Source: Kappaphycus alvarezii
Lineage: Eukaryota; Rhodophyta; Florideophyceae; Gigartinales; Solieriaceae
NCBI GenBank assembly: GCA_002205965.3
Contig: NADL03000650.1
Location: 248,001 to 312,000, forward strand
Direction: 5' to 3'
DNA: 64,000 nucleotides
This document shows, piece by piece, positions 47,990 to 59,118 of this stretch; position 1 is the stretch's first letter; every line of letters begins with the position of its first letter. The notes under the pieces were generated by a model. That model did not search any database, had not been told where the DNA came from, and was given only the letters and a program-made list of their open reading frames with translations. The position numbers and the translations under genes are program-made.

Positions 47990-50206
47990 CACAATCGATT
48001 CGCGCCCAGCACCCGGAGCCGCAATGCTCCGTCGAACCGCTGCCAGCTGACAGCCTCCAACCCCTCCCGTGCTGTCAATAGTGATGCCGTCGAGTTTGCG
48101 GCCCGCCGCACCTCCTGGGATACGTCGGCTGGACCTGACCGCACGTGGCGGGTTAGTTTGACCTCTTCGTCCGGACTCCGGTAAGCCCAGAAGCTAGGGT
48201 CACGGGCAAGGGGGTCCTCACCCAACTTTGTACGCAGATCGCCAGAGGCGACCTGTCATGCTCTGTCCTGCCTCTCGTGGCTGCTGCAACTCTGCCTCCG
48301 CTTAGGCCAAAGCCAGACAAGATCTGGCCCAGCGCTGTTGGGTCGGTCCTGCGCCGCGTGGTTACGAAGAGTTTGCTCCGTGCGGCAATCGGAGACACTC
48401 GCCACTTTCTCGCCCCATTCCAAATGGCTAATAGATTAGCCAGCTGGAATAGACGCGATTGTCCACGACACGCGCACGCAACTCCGTCGTTTCTCCCGCC
48501 GCTGTGATACTGCCATGGTCCTCATTGACGCGCACAACGCCTTCAACTAGGTTGATCGACAGTCAATGGTCGACCGCCTGCCATCGTTTGCCCCGGGCCT
48601 CGTCCAGTTTATCAACATGGTTTAACGGGCGCACGCAACCTCCGTTGATCGTCCCGGACCGTCACCGCACGACCGTCGCGAGTGTCCAAGGTATGCAGAA
48701 GGGCGACCCTGCAAGCATGCTCCTGCTTCCCCACAGTATCCAGCCGCTCATCCGCCGGATCGTGGAGGAAACAGGTGTCGTCATGGACCACTGGTATGCG
48801 GATGACGGGGCGCTCATGGGGTCCCTCCCCGAACTCCGAAGGGCCCTCCGCCTACTCTGTGACAAAGGACCCGCATACGGCTTGCACCTCAATGCTGAGA
48901 AAACCCGCATTTACTGGCCAACCGTCCTGCGGCCAGCGCGCGAGGCTTTTCTCCGCGAGTTCGGCCTCGCCCAGTGCTCCTCCGACGGGTTCGAACTGTT
49001 GGGCGCGCCGATCGGCAACCCCCGGTTCACAGTCTCGTTCCTGCGGGGCAGGATCAATAGCTGCCGCTGCACCCTGCAGCTGCAACACAAGGTCGAAGAC
49101 CCCGAGGGCGCTCCACATGCACCGCCTGTGCGCATCGGCGTGCCTAGTCGAGCATGCCTTCAAGCTCGCCGACCCGACTGACGCCCGCCCCGACGCCGAG
49201 GTCTTCGACTCCCTGCGACGGTCGTCCTTCGAGGAGCTTCACGGTGTCACACTATCCGATAAGGCATGGTCGCGGGCCACCCTGTTCTTCCGACGTGGTG
49301 GTCTCGGCTTCACACTTCTCGAACCGTTCCTCCACGGGGCTGTTGTCGCAATTCTCCTTGACGCGGCACCGGCCCGTGTCAGGCCCGTGTCAAGACCGTG
49401 GCACACATCGGACCCCGCTCCACTGCCCTCACTGGCTCCCGATGCCGCCGAGATAAGTCTTTCTTCCTCCGCCAAGCCTCCATCCCCATGCGCGAGTTTG
49501 TGCTCCGCATCCCCGGCCGTCCCTACTCCGTCGGCCTGGGCCCCTACGACCCGCTTCCCCTCTCTGCGGCGCACACCCACGTCCAAACCTACCTAAAGGG
49601 TGTGCAGCAGGAGGCGCTGGCCTAGGCGCACTGGGACGACGAAGTGTGGGCTCGTTCCCCGAATTCCGATGACCACACTGCCGCCACAGTGAAGCACCGG
49701 ATAAGCCGCCTCTCATTCCGCAAAGGCCCCGGTGCTGCTTTCCTCTTAGCACATCCCTCCGCCGACATGGAAGTGTCTGTGGTGCACTGGAAGAATATGT
49801 TACGACTCTAGAGGAAGCGAGTCATCGTGAACTGGGGCTGCCCGTTTACGATGGCTCGCTTCCTTGGAACTGCGAGCATTGTAAAAGCCCGACGAAAAGG
49901 TTAGGAGACCACGCAGTGGACCTGTGCCCCTCTAGGTTTGGTCACAAACACCGACATGACTCGCTCCGCATCGTCATTGCCGGCCGCATCGCCCGTGCAG
50001 CAGGCCTGGACTGCCAAGTCGAGGTCCCGCTCCTCGTGCCAGGCATTGAGCTGCGACCCACTGACATACTGGTCCACCCAGCAGCAGTTCCCGACGGCAA
50101 CGTGGTCCGCCCAATCGCCTGCGATGTCACCGTTGTCTCTCCGTTCAAGGATGACGTATGGTCAAAGGCCAATCGGGAAGTGGGCGGTGCTGCTGCAACT
50201 GAGTAA
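47990..50206 (+). mobile_element. LINE copy 3 with reverse transcriptase
   Basis: This is the only copy with a reverse transcriptase. Its blocks are, in order, VAAATLPPLRPKPDKI and VGSVLRRVVTKSLLRAA (48277-48400), VLIDAHNAFN (motif A, followed by a stop), QGMQKGDPASMLLLP, the catalytic box HWYADDGAL (48790-48820), AYGLHLNAEKT and LLGAPIG. The thumb, linker, zinc knuckle (CEHC in the frame before 49916), HDSLR, RPTDILVHPA, ACDVTVVSPF and AFDSL blocks follow. Several stops and frame changes are present, including a 26-base fold-back insertion near 49812, so the copy is dead. There is no ORF before the RT with a recognisable DNA-binding domain; the 5' end is probably truncated near 47990. Confidence 0.85.
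49812..49864. repeat. 17-bp inverted duplication inside LINE copy 3
   Basis: 49812-49828 is the reverse complement of 49848-49864 with one mismatch; the spacer is 19 bases. The extra arm lies in a short insertion that interrupts the conserved LGLPVYD block before the zinc knuckle. It is a second fold-back event like that in copy 2, at a different site. Confidence 0.8.
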
Positions 50207-50215
50207 CGCTACAAG

Positions 50216-50650
50216 GTGACTGACCTGGAACGAAAACTGTCGCGTCGACCCCCCCGGCCCTCAGACAACCCCACACAGCCCCCTATCTTCGAGTTCCAAC
50301 TGCTGGCCTTTGATTCCCTGCGTTCGCCTTCCCCTGCAACCATCCTCTTCATAGAGGGTTTCTTGCCGCGCATTGCGGAGAATTGTAAGACAATCGTTGA
50401 GGTCATCCGACGCCTCCCCGCTCCCTTATCTCACCCATCTTCTGCGCCAAACACGCCTCACTTCACGTTTCGACCCCTGGCGTTTGATTCCCTGGGCGCC
50501 CCTTCCCCTGGTACCATAGCTTTCATCGCGGATTGTGTCAAAGTGTCCGGTGTTATCCGCCGCCGTATCTACCAGCGACTGAGTTGCACCCTATGGAAGC
50601 TATCCTCTCACGGACCCCCACGCGCATGGACAACGAGGTACATCCGGTTA
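50216..50650 (+). pseudogene. LINE C-terminal tail with the terminal block duplicated in tandem
   Basis: The frame continues copy 3 after a stop: VTDLERKLSRRPPRPSD, FEFQLLAFDSLRSPSPATIL, then a second, different version, PHFTFRPLAFDSLGAPSPGT, followed by VSGVIRRRIYQRLSCTLW. The element thus has two PLAFDSLG blocks about 180 bases apart. Since each normal copy has one, this is a partial tandem duplication or a junction between two LINE copies. Confidence 0.7.
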
Positions 50651-50912
50651 GGTCTTAGCCGTATGTTAAACCGTGCGCAGTCCGCAGTAGATGCTGAATG
50701 CATTAAACTTCGTTATAACAGTGATAACATTATGGAACTTTTTTCATTCTTCTAGGTGTAACCCTTCGTCTTGTGTAACCCATTACCCATGGTTCAGGTT
50801 TCAGTGTAACCCCTACCTGATGGTTCAGGTTTTTAACACATTGAAAGACCCACCCCCCTTTCTTTCATCGATAGGCGCAGTAGGTGTACAGTCTGGTCGT
50901 CTACTGTACAAT

Positions 50913-50969
50913 TTTTTTTCGCCAATGTCGCTGCACGTGGCTGACGTTGACCACCCGGTTAGCTCTTAG
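50913..50969 (+). pseudogene. solitary LINE 3' end
   Basis: The frame FFSPMSLHVADVDHPVSS-stop matches the last 18 residues of LINE copy 1 (IFSRMSLHVDDVEHPVSS). The coding sequence just upstream is not LINE, so only the extreme 3' end was inserted or kept. It is followed by TTAGCTAGCTAG and a GTACAGTAC motif. Confidence 0.7.
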
Positions 50970-51499
50970 CTAGCTAGCAGTGTACAGTACTGTAGTCGGA
51001 AGAACTTTGTGGCATACGTACCCTCTAGTAACTGGTGTCCGCTCCGATCCTGCAGTGGACAGCAAGTTGATAGTCATATAGCGCGCAGTGGTACGATCGT
51101 CGCAAGATGTCTGTGGTTGGTCAAGTTCCTTACATGGGTCCAGATGCCTTTCTTACGCGAAGGAAGAGTTTATGAAGCGGATAGAGAGTGAAAAATATCT
51201 TTAACACAGTGAAGAGGACTCTAATACACAGACCTGCCCCCCCTATAGTCTTCGGAAAATAGCCGTCTTACATCTCTAATCAATAACGCACCCCAATTCC
51301 CCCCCCAGTGAAGATGATATTTACTGATTCAATTCCTCGAGTGTTCCTGTGAGCGAGTACAGCACGCAAAAGTTTGTAAGCGTTTGGCGGTATATGTGCA
51401 CTGTCCCGCGGCCGATGCAGCCTTATCGAAGGGCCAGCGATCGGGCAAGAGGTACTGCATAGCTGAATTGTCTCCATTAGGGCGCGGGCTTACTCCCGT

Positions 51500-52735
51500 C
51501 TCAATAACATCCCCCTCACCCTGACCGCATGCAATCAGGTCCATCTCACAATCCGGTTCGGCCGCCATTGATTCCATCCACTCACAGAAATAATCCGTGC
51601 GTCTTATGCTGCCAGCCTGATTGACTCTTCCGAGTTCAGAGATGGCGCACCCGGGAACCGCTCCGCAGAATTCTATCGCCGCATCGCACGAATACCCCTG
51701 CGAAGATATGTTAACCTCCTGCAAGACCACCTTCCGCCTCCTGGCTCTGAGTTTGGCACCGCAGATCTTGGTAATTTCGTGCCCGAGGTCTTGATCCAAC
51801 GCCCTCTCCGCCCCTACACTCTCCTCCTCCAGCTGATCCGGTGGACCGGTGCCGGCACCTTTTCAGAAGATGACCTTTGGGGCGCTCAACCTAACCCATC
51901 CGCCCACAGCGCAGCATCACTTCGACTCCGCGCCCGCCGCAACTCCCTTCAACTCCCTTCTCTCCCCTGGCGCATGCGCTTTCCTCACCGCCCACCGTTC
52001 CTCTATCTCTCATGTTAGCAATGACGTCTGGTCTGTTATGCTTCGCCCACATCTGGATCTCCCCGTGCGTGAGGATTCAGCCTCGCCAAGCCAGTGCCAC
52101 CATTGTCACGCTCAGATGGACCCTCGTGGCGACCATTCCGCTATTTGCAAGTCTGGTTTTGGCGTTGTGCACGGCCACAACACCATCCGCAACTTGTTCA
52201 CTAGACATGCATTCAAGCCCGCTGGTCTCGCGTGCCAACAGGAGGTTCCCTTCCTCCTCCCTGGTACTGCCCATCGCCCTGCTGATATCTTTGTTCACCC
52301 TCCCCCGCCAGTCCATGGTGCTCCTCCTGACAAACCGACAGCGTATGACATTACGGTCCGCTTACTATTCGTCCCTGGGTGATACTCTACGCAGCGAAGA
52401 AGTGCGCTGGCGCTGCCAAACTAGCTGATGGTGCCAAACTTCGGTCACATGCCGCGATGGTGCGTGACGCGCTCCTCATGCCCAGCAACACGGATCCGTC
52501 CCCAATTGTCCAGAGGCATTTCGTTCCCCTTGCTTTTGATACACTTGGTGCTCTATCTACCCATTCGCGACAAGCTATCGACGACGACTGTGCCAAACAT
52601 ATCGCGTTTCGGCCTGCGCGTCAATTCAATCATGCAAAGGGTCAAATATTGCAGCCCCTCAGTTATGCTGTTTGGTCGAGTATTGCTTCTGCTCTCCTTG
52701 CTCGCATGCCGTGTCACGGCGGAGGTCCCTCCTAA
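51500..52735 (+). mobile_element. second LINE subfamily, C-terminal half
   Basis: The open pieces run from about 51560 (RASYAASLIDSSEFRDG) to the zinc knuckle CHHCHAQMDPRGDHSAIC, VVHGHNTIRN, ACQQEVPFLLPGTAHRPADI and AYDITV. One missing G at 52377-52379 then separates the last part, AAKKCAGAAKLADGAKLR, FVPLAFDTLGALSTHS and a C-terminal helix ending at 52735. The same domain order as copies 1-3 holds, but the sequence is clearly different, so this is a separate subfamily. Apart from the single homopolymer frame step the C-terminal half is open, making it one of the best-preserved LINE pieces here. Confidence 0.8.
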
Positions 52736-55029
52736 CCTGGGTAACCCGTAATCCTCGTATGACATTGTTTGACGACCACCCCTCAAAGAAATATATGCGT
52801 ATGACCATTATGGCGCGAGTCTGATTGCAAAGAGGGTGGTTGACAAGCCCCGGGTCAGCCAAATGGCTTGAGATCATTATCTTTTTCAACGCGCCCCCTT
52901 TTTTCCCTCTCATCTGGCTCCCACAGTAATGGCGATTGCGATGATCTCATCTCCGAACAAGCCCGTCACCGCACATCTCGTCTCGGCTCCCCTCCCTGTC
53001 TTCCCTGATCCGCCACTCCCCGACATTGCCGGCGACGTCCCCGTCTCGTCGTTTGAAGAGGCGCGTGTCATTTTGACCGACCTCGCAGAAGTCAACCCCC
53101 CTTATCGCAATCAGGCTCTCGCCGTCGTGGAGACGGCACAGCCTGCGCAATACTTCTGCGCACTCACTTGTCTTCCTCCCGCCCCTCCACAGGATATCAC
53201 CGCCGTTGAAATCTCTCAAACGGCCGACGATAACCAAGCGTTCCATTGCTACGATGTCGGACAACGTGCTATACTCTGTGCTGGTAACCACCGCAAAATA
53301 GTAATGCCCCAGCACGTTATTCTTTCGTGCGTGGGCATGCAGTACTCATCTTCCTTCGAAAACATTGGTCCCCAAGCTCTGGACCATGCTCGGACTCCTG
53401 CGCGAGGTCTGCACGGATCTACAAGTGACGATCCTTTTACTCCCCTACGCCAGTACAGATCTCCCCATTTATGCCGACACTGGCGTCGCCAGGCGGCTCT
53501 CTAACGAGGGCCGCGTCTTCGCCAGCCCTCGAGCCTCCTCCCCACGTAGGCCCCCCTTGCAACTCGTCAAGCACTCACTGCAGCAAACGACCCAATGCTG
53601 TTAACCCGTCCTCCATTCTGCCCTCGTGCGGAGGTGTTCCTCGTCCATCTTCCTCAACCTCGCCCGTTGCCAGGCCTCTGGACTCTTTCCCACGCCGACC
53701 CGAAAAGCCGCCACCCGGCTCCCGGAGGTAAGCCTCTGGTCCGGAAGGCCATGTCAACACTCTCATCGTGTCCACGTCCCCAACGGGTCAGCCGGCCCCA
53801 TCCTGGCCCAGGGTGTGCGGCGACCAAGGACGCCATTACTCCGGCCAGAAGCGTGGACCTCTCAACCTAACCAGCCCCTTAATGAAGTTGAGAACCCCAA
53901 ACCCCGAACCGCCTCCCCTTTTCCGAGCCCTCATACCATCCTGTTCATCCAATAACGTGAAGCCAATACCTCCCAGGATATCCATTCGACTTGCATCCAT
54001 CAGTTCGTCCCGCTTTTTCTAAGGCTGGTTAATGATGCTGCAAAAACCCAAGTTGCGGACGCCGTTTACCGCTCTTTCCTGCACCTCTAAATGCTACCCA
54101 CCGCGGTCATGTAACGAAGCCGTCGAGACGAAAAGAGCTGGCACCACGAGGAAGGCAAACGGAAAGCGATCCGTCGGCTTGAACATAGCTCAAACCACTT
54201 GAAACTTGGTGCTCGATGTCGCCCAGGAGATACTCAACTATGCATGAAGGAAAGAAAAGACGGGCTTTGTATGAAGGACGCATCGCCAAAGCGATTCGCG
54301 TTGCCAGCCTGTCATACTCGAAAACAGCAAAATGCTTAAATAAGACGGGCCTTGCACAGAGATGCGCCAACCCATATGTATAAGAGGGAATTGTTGTTTC
54401 GCCCTCCGATTGAGGCGCGAGAGGGGGCGAACTGTGCGCCGAACACAAGAACTACTCCGAGCTCTTTGGCTGAGGGCACACACTACCCATGTGCCTACAG
54501 GGACTTTGAGCAGCCGACGGCTAATCTTCAGGTGTTTCTGTTGGGTGTCAGATGAGTGTTGATGATGTTGCTGATGATGGTGGCAGTGGGACAGTGCGAC
54601 ACCACCACTCGTTTATACAGGGATGGCAATAAATATACGACAGTTGGCCTTCATAAACTTGTGTCAAAAAATATTGAAGTCTAGCAACGAAGGAAACGAA
54701 GCTTTGTACCCGTACTGTCGAACGCCTAGATTCTTTCCACGCTTACACGCACCGACAGCGACGGCGGAACGCGTCGCTTCGATTCGCGGGACTCCGACGC
54801 CGGAGTCAAACGGCGAGCAGAACGAAGGCGCAAACGAAGAAAAGAACACACCAGGAAGAGATCGCTTTTCGAATCTCCCTGGGTGGTTTAATGGAGGGCG
54901 TGCGCGCGCGCCCGCAAACGTAGAAATCCCTGAAAATAACGGCATAGAACTTAGCGCAACGCGACATCGTGTCCACGCCAGACAAGCGGAGACATGCGAC
55001 CCACACAAACCATCACACTACCACACTCC
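52736..55029. other. unrecognised ORFs and spacer between LINE and Copia
   Basis: A frame of 191 codons at 52929-53504 (MAIAMISSPNKPVTAHLVS, later PPQDITAVEISQTADDNQAF) has normal composition. It is followed in other frames by Ser/Pro/Arg-rich open stretches to about 53955. No domain is recognised; it could be the 5' ORF of another retroelement. From 54000 to 55030 there is no supported gene. A 138-codon frame at 54623-55039 is Arg/Asn/Glu-rich and may lie in the Copia LTR region, but I found no matching second LTR. Confidence 0.35.
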
Positions 55030-55149
55030 CTGCACTTAGTCGGGAGAGCGTTGCGCTCCAATAATGATCTGCTCGATCGGGAAACGGTCGATGCAGTCAC
55101 GCATGACCATACCTAGACCTCCGTTCTCACCCTTGACCTTAGTAAGGTC

Positions 55150-55659
55150 TTAGGCAGGATTAACTTCAGTCTTGACGAATCGAATTGTTGTGATGTCGAA
55201 GTTGAGATAAGCCTCGCACTGGGCCTTAATGTCCACCATGAAGCGCTTCTCTGTGGTACGCTTCCCTTCAGAGATGGCTTCAAACGTCTGTTTAGAATCC
55301 GTAAAACAATGCAATGGTATTTCAGTCCCAACCATCTTCTTCAGATATTGGCGAAGCAAAAACGACTTATCAAAGCCATCACTAAAAGCAAGAATTTCCG
55401 CACCCATTATAGACCTCACGAACCTCTTCGACTTCTTGCTGGAGTAGTCCAGAATGTGGACGCTTTCATGTCCATCTGCAAGAAGGAATAGGAAACCTAT
55501 CTGCGACGGCAAGTCGTCGTTGCAAGCAAATGCAGCGTCAGCGTACATCTTTATGATAAGGCTTGATCCATAGAGCTTCCAGAAATTAATCCCTGGGCGA
55601 TTCTTGTCCTTTGCGAGCTGCACTGCCTTGTTAAACCCTTTGACTTTTTCAACAGACAT
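55150..55659 (-). pseudogene. Copia RNase H
   Basis: A single open frame of 169 codons shows KMYADAAFACNDDLPSQIGF (first catalytic Asp), DYSSKKSKRFVRSIMGAEIL (catalytic Glu), LHCFTDSKQTFEAI (second Asp) and KTEVNPA near the end. The catalytic residues look present. This is the best-kept part of the element; the frame stops at NPA, where an NPAD motif is usual. Confidence 0.8.
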
Positions 55660-55948
55660 ACTGTAATCTTGTTGGTCACCTGTGCAGTTCGTTTGATATA
55701 GCAGCAGAATTCGCAGGCCAGTGAATCATGGCACGGTGGCTGCAGAAGATGTCAAAAGAACAATCCTTCGGACCGCTCGGCAGTCGGCTCCCATGATTCG
55801 GCCGGGACAGCAAGAACTCAGCAGCGGATGTTGTAGATATCCGCGAACCAAAAAAGTCTAAGTCTTCATACAACGGAGGCTTCGAATCGAACTTCTTCAG
55901 CGAAGCTTCCGAGACATCCTCAAAGGCCTTGCTGCCCGCAAGAAGAGA

Positions 55949-56779
55949 TTATTCAACACAAACACCCATTACGCCATCTAGAGTTCCACCGGCCATCTTC
56001 ATGTAGAATGCCAGATCCCCCACTGTACTCAACATCCCAAGGTCCTTTTCAGCATGATACTTCACTGTAACACCCCAGTAGTCCCCATAGTTGCAAAAGC
56101 CACACAGCGGACGCAACAATTCCAGCAGCCCATCATCGCTGATACCAATGACGGAAAGGTGGCGCTTCTTGGGGAGAAGATAGATCTCCCTAGAAAGCTT
56201 GTCCTCACTCTCAACGTAGACTTGCTTGAAGTCATGCGATAAGACGCGAAATCCCTTGATCGCAGCCACGCTAAGGATGAGCCGCACCGAAGCAGTACAC
56301 AGGGAGGCAATGTAGTGAACTATGTACAGTTTGTCTTCATCAAGGTGTCCCTGCGCTAAAAGCGTGCTTTGGCGTTTTCACGCGGTGTTCTGATGTCTTT
56401 GGTGGCCGAAACGAAGCGACTACCTAGAAAGTTGGCATCTTTGGAACAGCCTTCCAAACTGTGCGTTTTGTAGGCCCTCAAAGTCCTTGGGTTTTGCAGC
56501 TTGGAACTCCGGTGAGGTCGCACGGGGGTAATTTGGGTTGATTACCTCTGTTATGTTAACGCAGACGCAAGCCATGTCGACCATATCAAATTCCTCAGCA
56601 CCAATATACCTTCGCTGTTCCTCTGCGTCACTAATCCTTCTCGAGAGGTCCCCAATTTCGTCATCCGGCTGATACTCAGCCATAATGCTCTGCAGAACAA
56701 GCGAATTTTCGTCCAAGGTGTCAAGGAAGATCTGTGTCACTTCTTTATCCAAGCCATCTATAGCGGGAGCGGCGTCCAA
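55949..56779 (-). pseudogene. Copia linker and reverse transcriptase
   Basis: The pieces are the acidic linker and start of the RT (56779-56420: DAAPAIDGLDKEVTQIF to SPEFQAAKPKDFEGLQNA), a broken stretch, then 56287-55949 with SVAAIKGFRVLSHDFKQVY, REIYLLPKKRH, LLELLRPLCGFCNYGDYWG and DGVMGVCVE-stop. The last block should be the catalytic YVDD; here it reads CVE followed by a stop, so the enzyme is inactive. The thumb continues in another frame toward 55676. Confidence 0.8.
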
Positions 56780-57204
56780 TGTGGCTGCGGCGTCTGTTGG
56801 TCAGGCGGTTCTGGAAGTGTTTCTGGAGGAGACTTGCCGCCACGGTAAAGCTTCACCTTGTGAACCGAAATTCGCTTGAGCTGGTAATCTGTGTCAAGAG
56901 ACAGCATCTTCTTGTCTATATCTCGAATGATATGTGGGCCAACTTATTTTTCAACTGGCATTTCCTGGTACATCAACAGATCACCTCCAGCATTATACTC
57001 CGAATCGGCTGCAGCGGGAACGGTGCTATGAAGAGCAGTTGGAAGCCTTGCCTGACTGGCCAGCTTGATCATCTCCCGTCTTGCGTCATAGACTGCCTTG
57101 ATGCGTGTAGCCTGGTCAGGAAGCTCTATACGCTTGATGGGGAGGCGCGGCACGATACCGAAGACAAAAAGCGTAGGTACCAATCCAGAGGGTCCAGCCG
57201 TATC

Positions 57205-58158
57205 TTACAAGGCCTTCACTGACAGCTGCAGAACTATCTTAGGCTTGAGAGTGACATTTTCGTTGACCTTATGGTAGATGTTCCGTAGGAATGAATGATA
57301 CCGTTCGCCAATGCCAATGGCGTTGTGACTCTCCACACCAGATGGGAACTTCTGCATGCCGGAAAGCCCGGGCAGGTTATCCCACGCCGCGGACGTGAAG
57401 TGAGGTCCCTGATCAACTGATATGTTTTCCGGGAGACTGTCATACCTCGTCACCCACATAGCCATGAACGCGCCCCACGCATCTGCTGTGCTCTCTCCAG
57501 GAAGGAAATCGACCGCTTTACACTTTGTGTCCTTATCAACGACGTGCAAAACGGTTTGTTTGTTAATTGGCATAAGGTCCACGCAAACCGTTCTATTAAA
57601 CACGATGTATAATTCAGGTAGGGAGACTCTGAACCTGTCTGAAGCGGCACCTTTGCGTTGGAAAACATCGCATGTTGCAGTGATCTTTTCGAGGTCTCGC
57701 ATGGCGTCTGGTGAAGTCGACGCAGGGTCAGAACAACGTATCACTACATAAAACTTCCCAGGATACGGATGATAGAAGTGGCGATGAACCTTACGCAACT
57801 CTGACTCAGTAAAGAACACATTAACTGGCCATTGAGTATAGACGTGTCCCAACTTTCGCACCAGTGGCATGACCCATTGATCGTGCTTAGAGCGAGGCTC
57901 TTCGTTGCAGAAGTCAGCTATGAGTTTGAAATTCGTGAGGACGTACAAGCCTACGAGGAAAGGAACATCAATCTCGACGACGTAAGATACCACCGACAGA
58001 AACGAGAAGTCGTTGATAGTGCTCCGAAATTTCATATGCCCAATGCCTTTGTGCCGCTTTGACCCGAATTTAAACGTCAGGAACTTCCCTCGCACTATTG
58101 AGTCTAAGTCTGTACCGAGTAGGGCGATGTATGTGCAGGCATGATTGATCCCAATCAC
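57205..58158 (-). pseudogene. Copia protease end and integrase
   Basis: The frame opens just after the protease active-site-like FVDSGAQKSVIG (58190-58140). The integrase zinc domain is recognisable by HRHFYHP and CDVFQRKGA, where the second Cys of the usual pair is replaced. The core keeps TVCVDLM (first Asp), NISVDQGPHFTSAAW (second Asp) and VESHNAIGIGERYHSFLR (Glu). This is a typical Copia integrase core. The frame closes at 57205 and the C-terminal part continues in another frame to about 56944. Confidence 0.85.
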
Positions 58159-58419
58159 GGATTTCTGTGCGCCGGAGTCGACAAAAGCTCCTTGGAAGCA
58201 ACTGTTGTCCGTCTCATCCTTGTCCCACTCAACAAGAGCACTGCTATGACTTGATCCTCTATGTCAGATCCGTTAGAAGGGTCTGGCTGTGGATCTTCGT
58301 TGTAGAATGCATTCGGGTCTGCGACCAGGGTCTCGATTATCCTGTCATCATCCGAGTGGGCCGTCCCATTCTCCATGTTAGTCTCGATGCCATCGACGTG
58401 CCGGCATAGATCGACATGA

Positions 58420-59118
58420 CTAAATGAACGCGATGGGAAACTTCTTTAGCTTGAAGTACTCAAGTTTACGCCTAGCCGCTCTGCGAACGTCGAATGATTC
58501 CTTGCAGTCCTTTAGCACGTGGTACTTCTTTCCGCAATTGAAACATCTGAAACCGGATAGGTATTCATTTTCTTGGGAGGGCTCACGTGTCTCGAAGCTT
58601 TTAGACCGATCATTCCTACCCAGTTCTCTTCGCACACTTCTTGGATGATTCCTGAACCGACCTTGACCAGCGTAGTACACACTAGCAGCATTGTTAAAGC
58701 TTGAAGCACGTCCTGCTAAGCGGTCACGTTCAATCGCAAGCTTTGCATCCGAGTGCAATTGTAATGCTACTTCAAGTTCTCCGTAAAACATCTGGAACGT
58801 CAGACCGTGTGTAGCGACCCTACTTAGTGGTTCGTGCGACCAAGGATACCCGATCGTTGCATTTCGGAAGAAACCCACCTGGTGCTCGTCACTTCTATTC
58901 GAGCGAGGGATCTACCGCGACAACTTTACGAGAATGCGATAGACCTTGGAAAGAGCCACGGAGACTTCGGTTCCATCCTTCTCGAAATCAGCGATGCGCA
59001 GCGAACTAAGAGTGTTCTTAACCCGAGTCTGCCTATCAATAGAGTTACAATCTTTGTTGAACCATTCCACGGACTGTTGGTACGTCGTAAAGATACTCCC
59101 TAAAGGGATGTTGTGCAT
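58420..59118 (-). pseudogene. Copia gag with CCHC zinc knuckle
   Basis: Two open pieces (59118-58912 and 58878-58420) carry TTYQQSVEWFNKDCNSIDR and LSRVATHGLTFQMFYGELEV, an Arg/Asn-rich linker and the zinc knuckle CFNCGKKYHVLKDC (CX2CX4HX4C), ending in a basic tail. Gag packages the element RNA. Its N-terminus is missing because the Tc1-like element begins at the next bases. Confidence 0.8.

Larger units (their letters stand above)
55030..59118 (-). mobile_element. Copia-type LTR retrotransposon, internal region, dead
   Basis: On the minus strand the domains run in Copia order: gag with zinc knuckle, protease region, integrase, reverse transcriptase, RNase H. They cover about 4.1 kb with many stops and frame changes. 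LTRs were not found: the downstream side runs into unrecognised sequence and the upstream side is cut at about 59118 by a Tc1/mariner copy in the opposite orientation. The order integrase before RT separates it from Gypsy elements. Individual parts are entered below. Confidence 0.85.

Noticed and set aside
48988..49010. tRNA B-box-like GGTTCGAAC
   Set aside because: It lies inside the LINE reverse-transcriptase thumb coding region and has no A box or cloverleaf around it.
51329..51799. 156-codon minus-strand frame
   Set aside because: It overlaps plus-strand LINE coding sequence (RASYAASLIDSS onward) that connects to the zinc knuckle and nuclease of the same element.
57422..57751. Plus-strand frames across the Copia integrase and protease
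   Set aside because: The minus strand has the integrase catalytic blocks in order; the plus frames are shadows.
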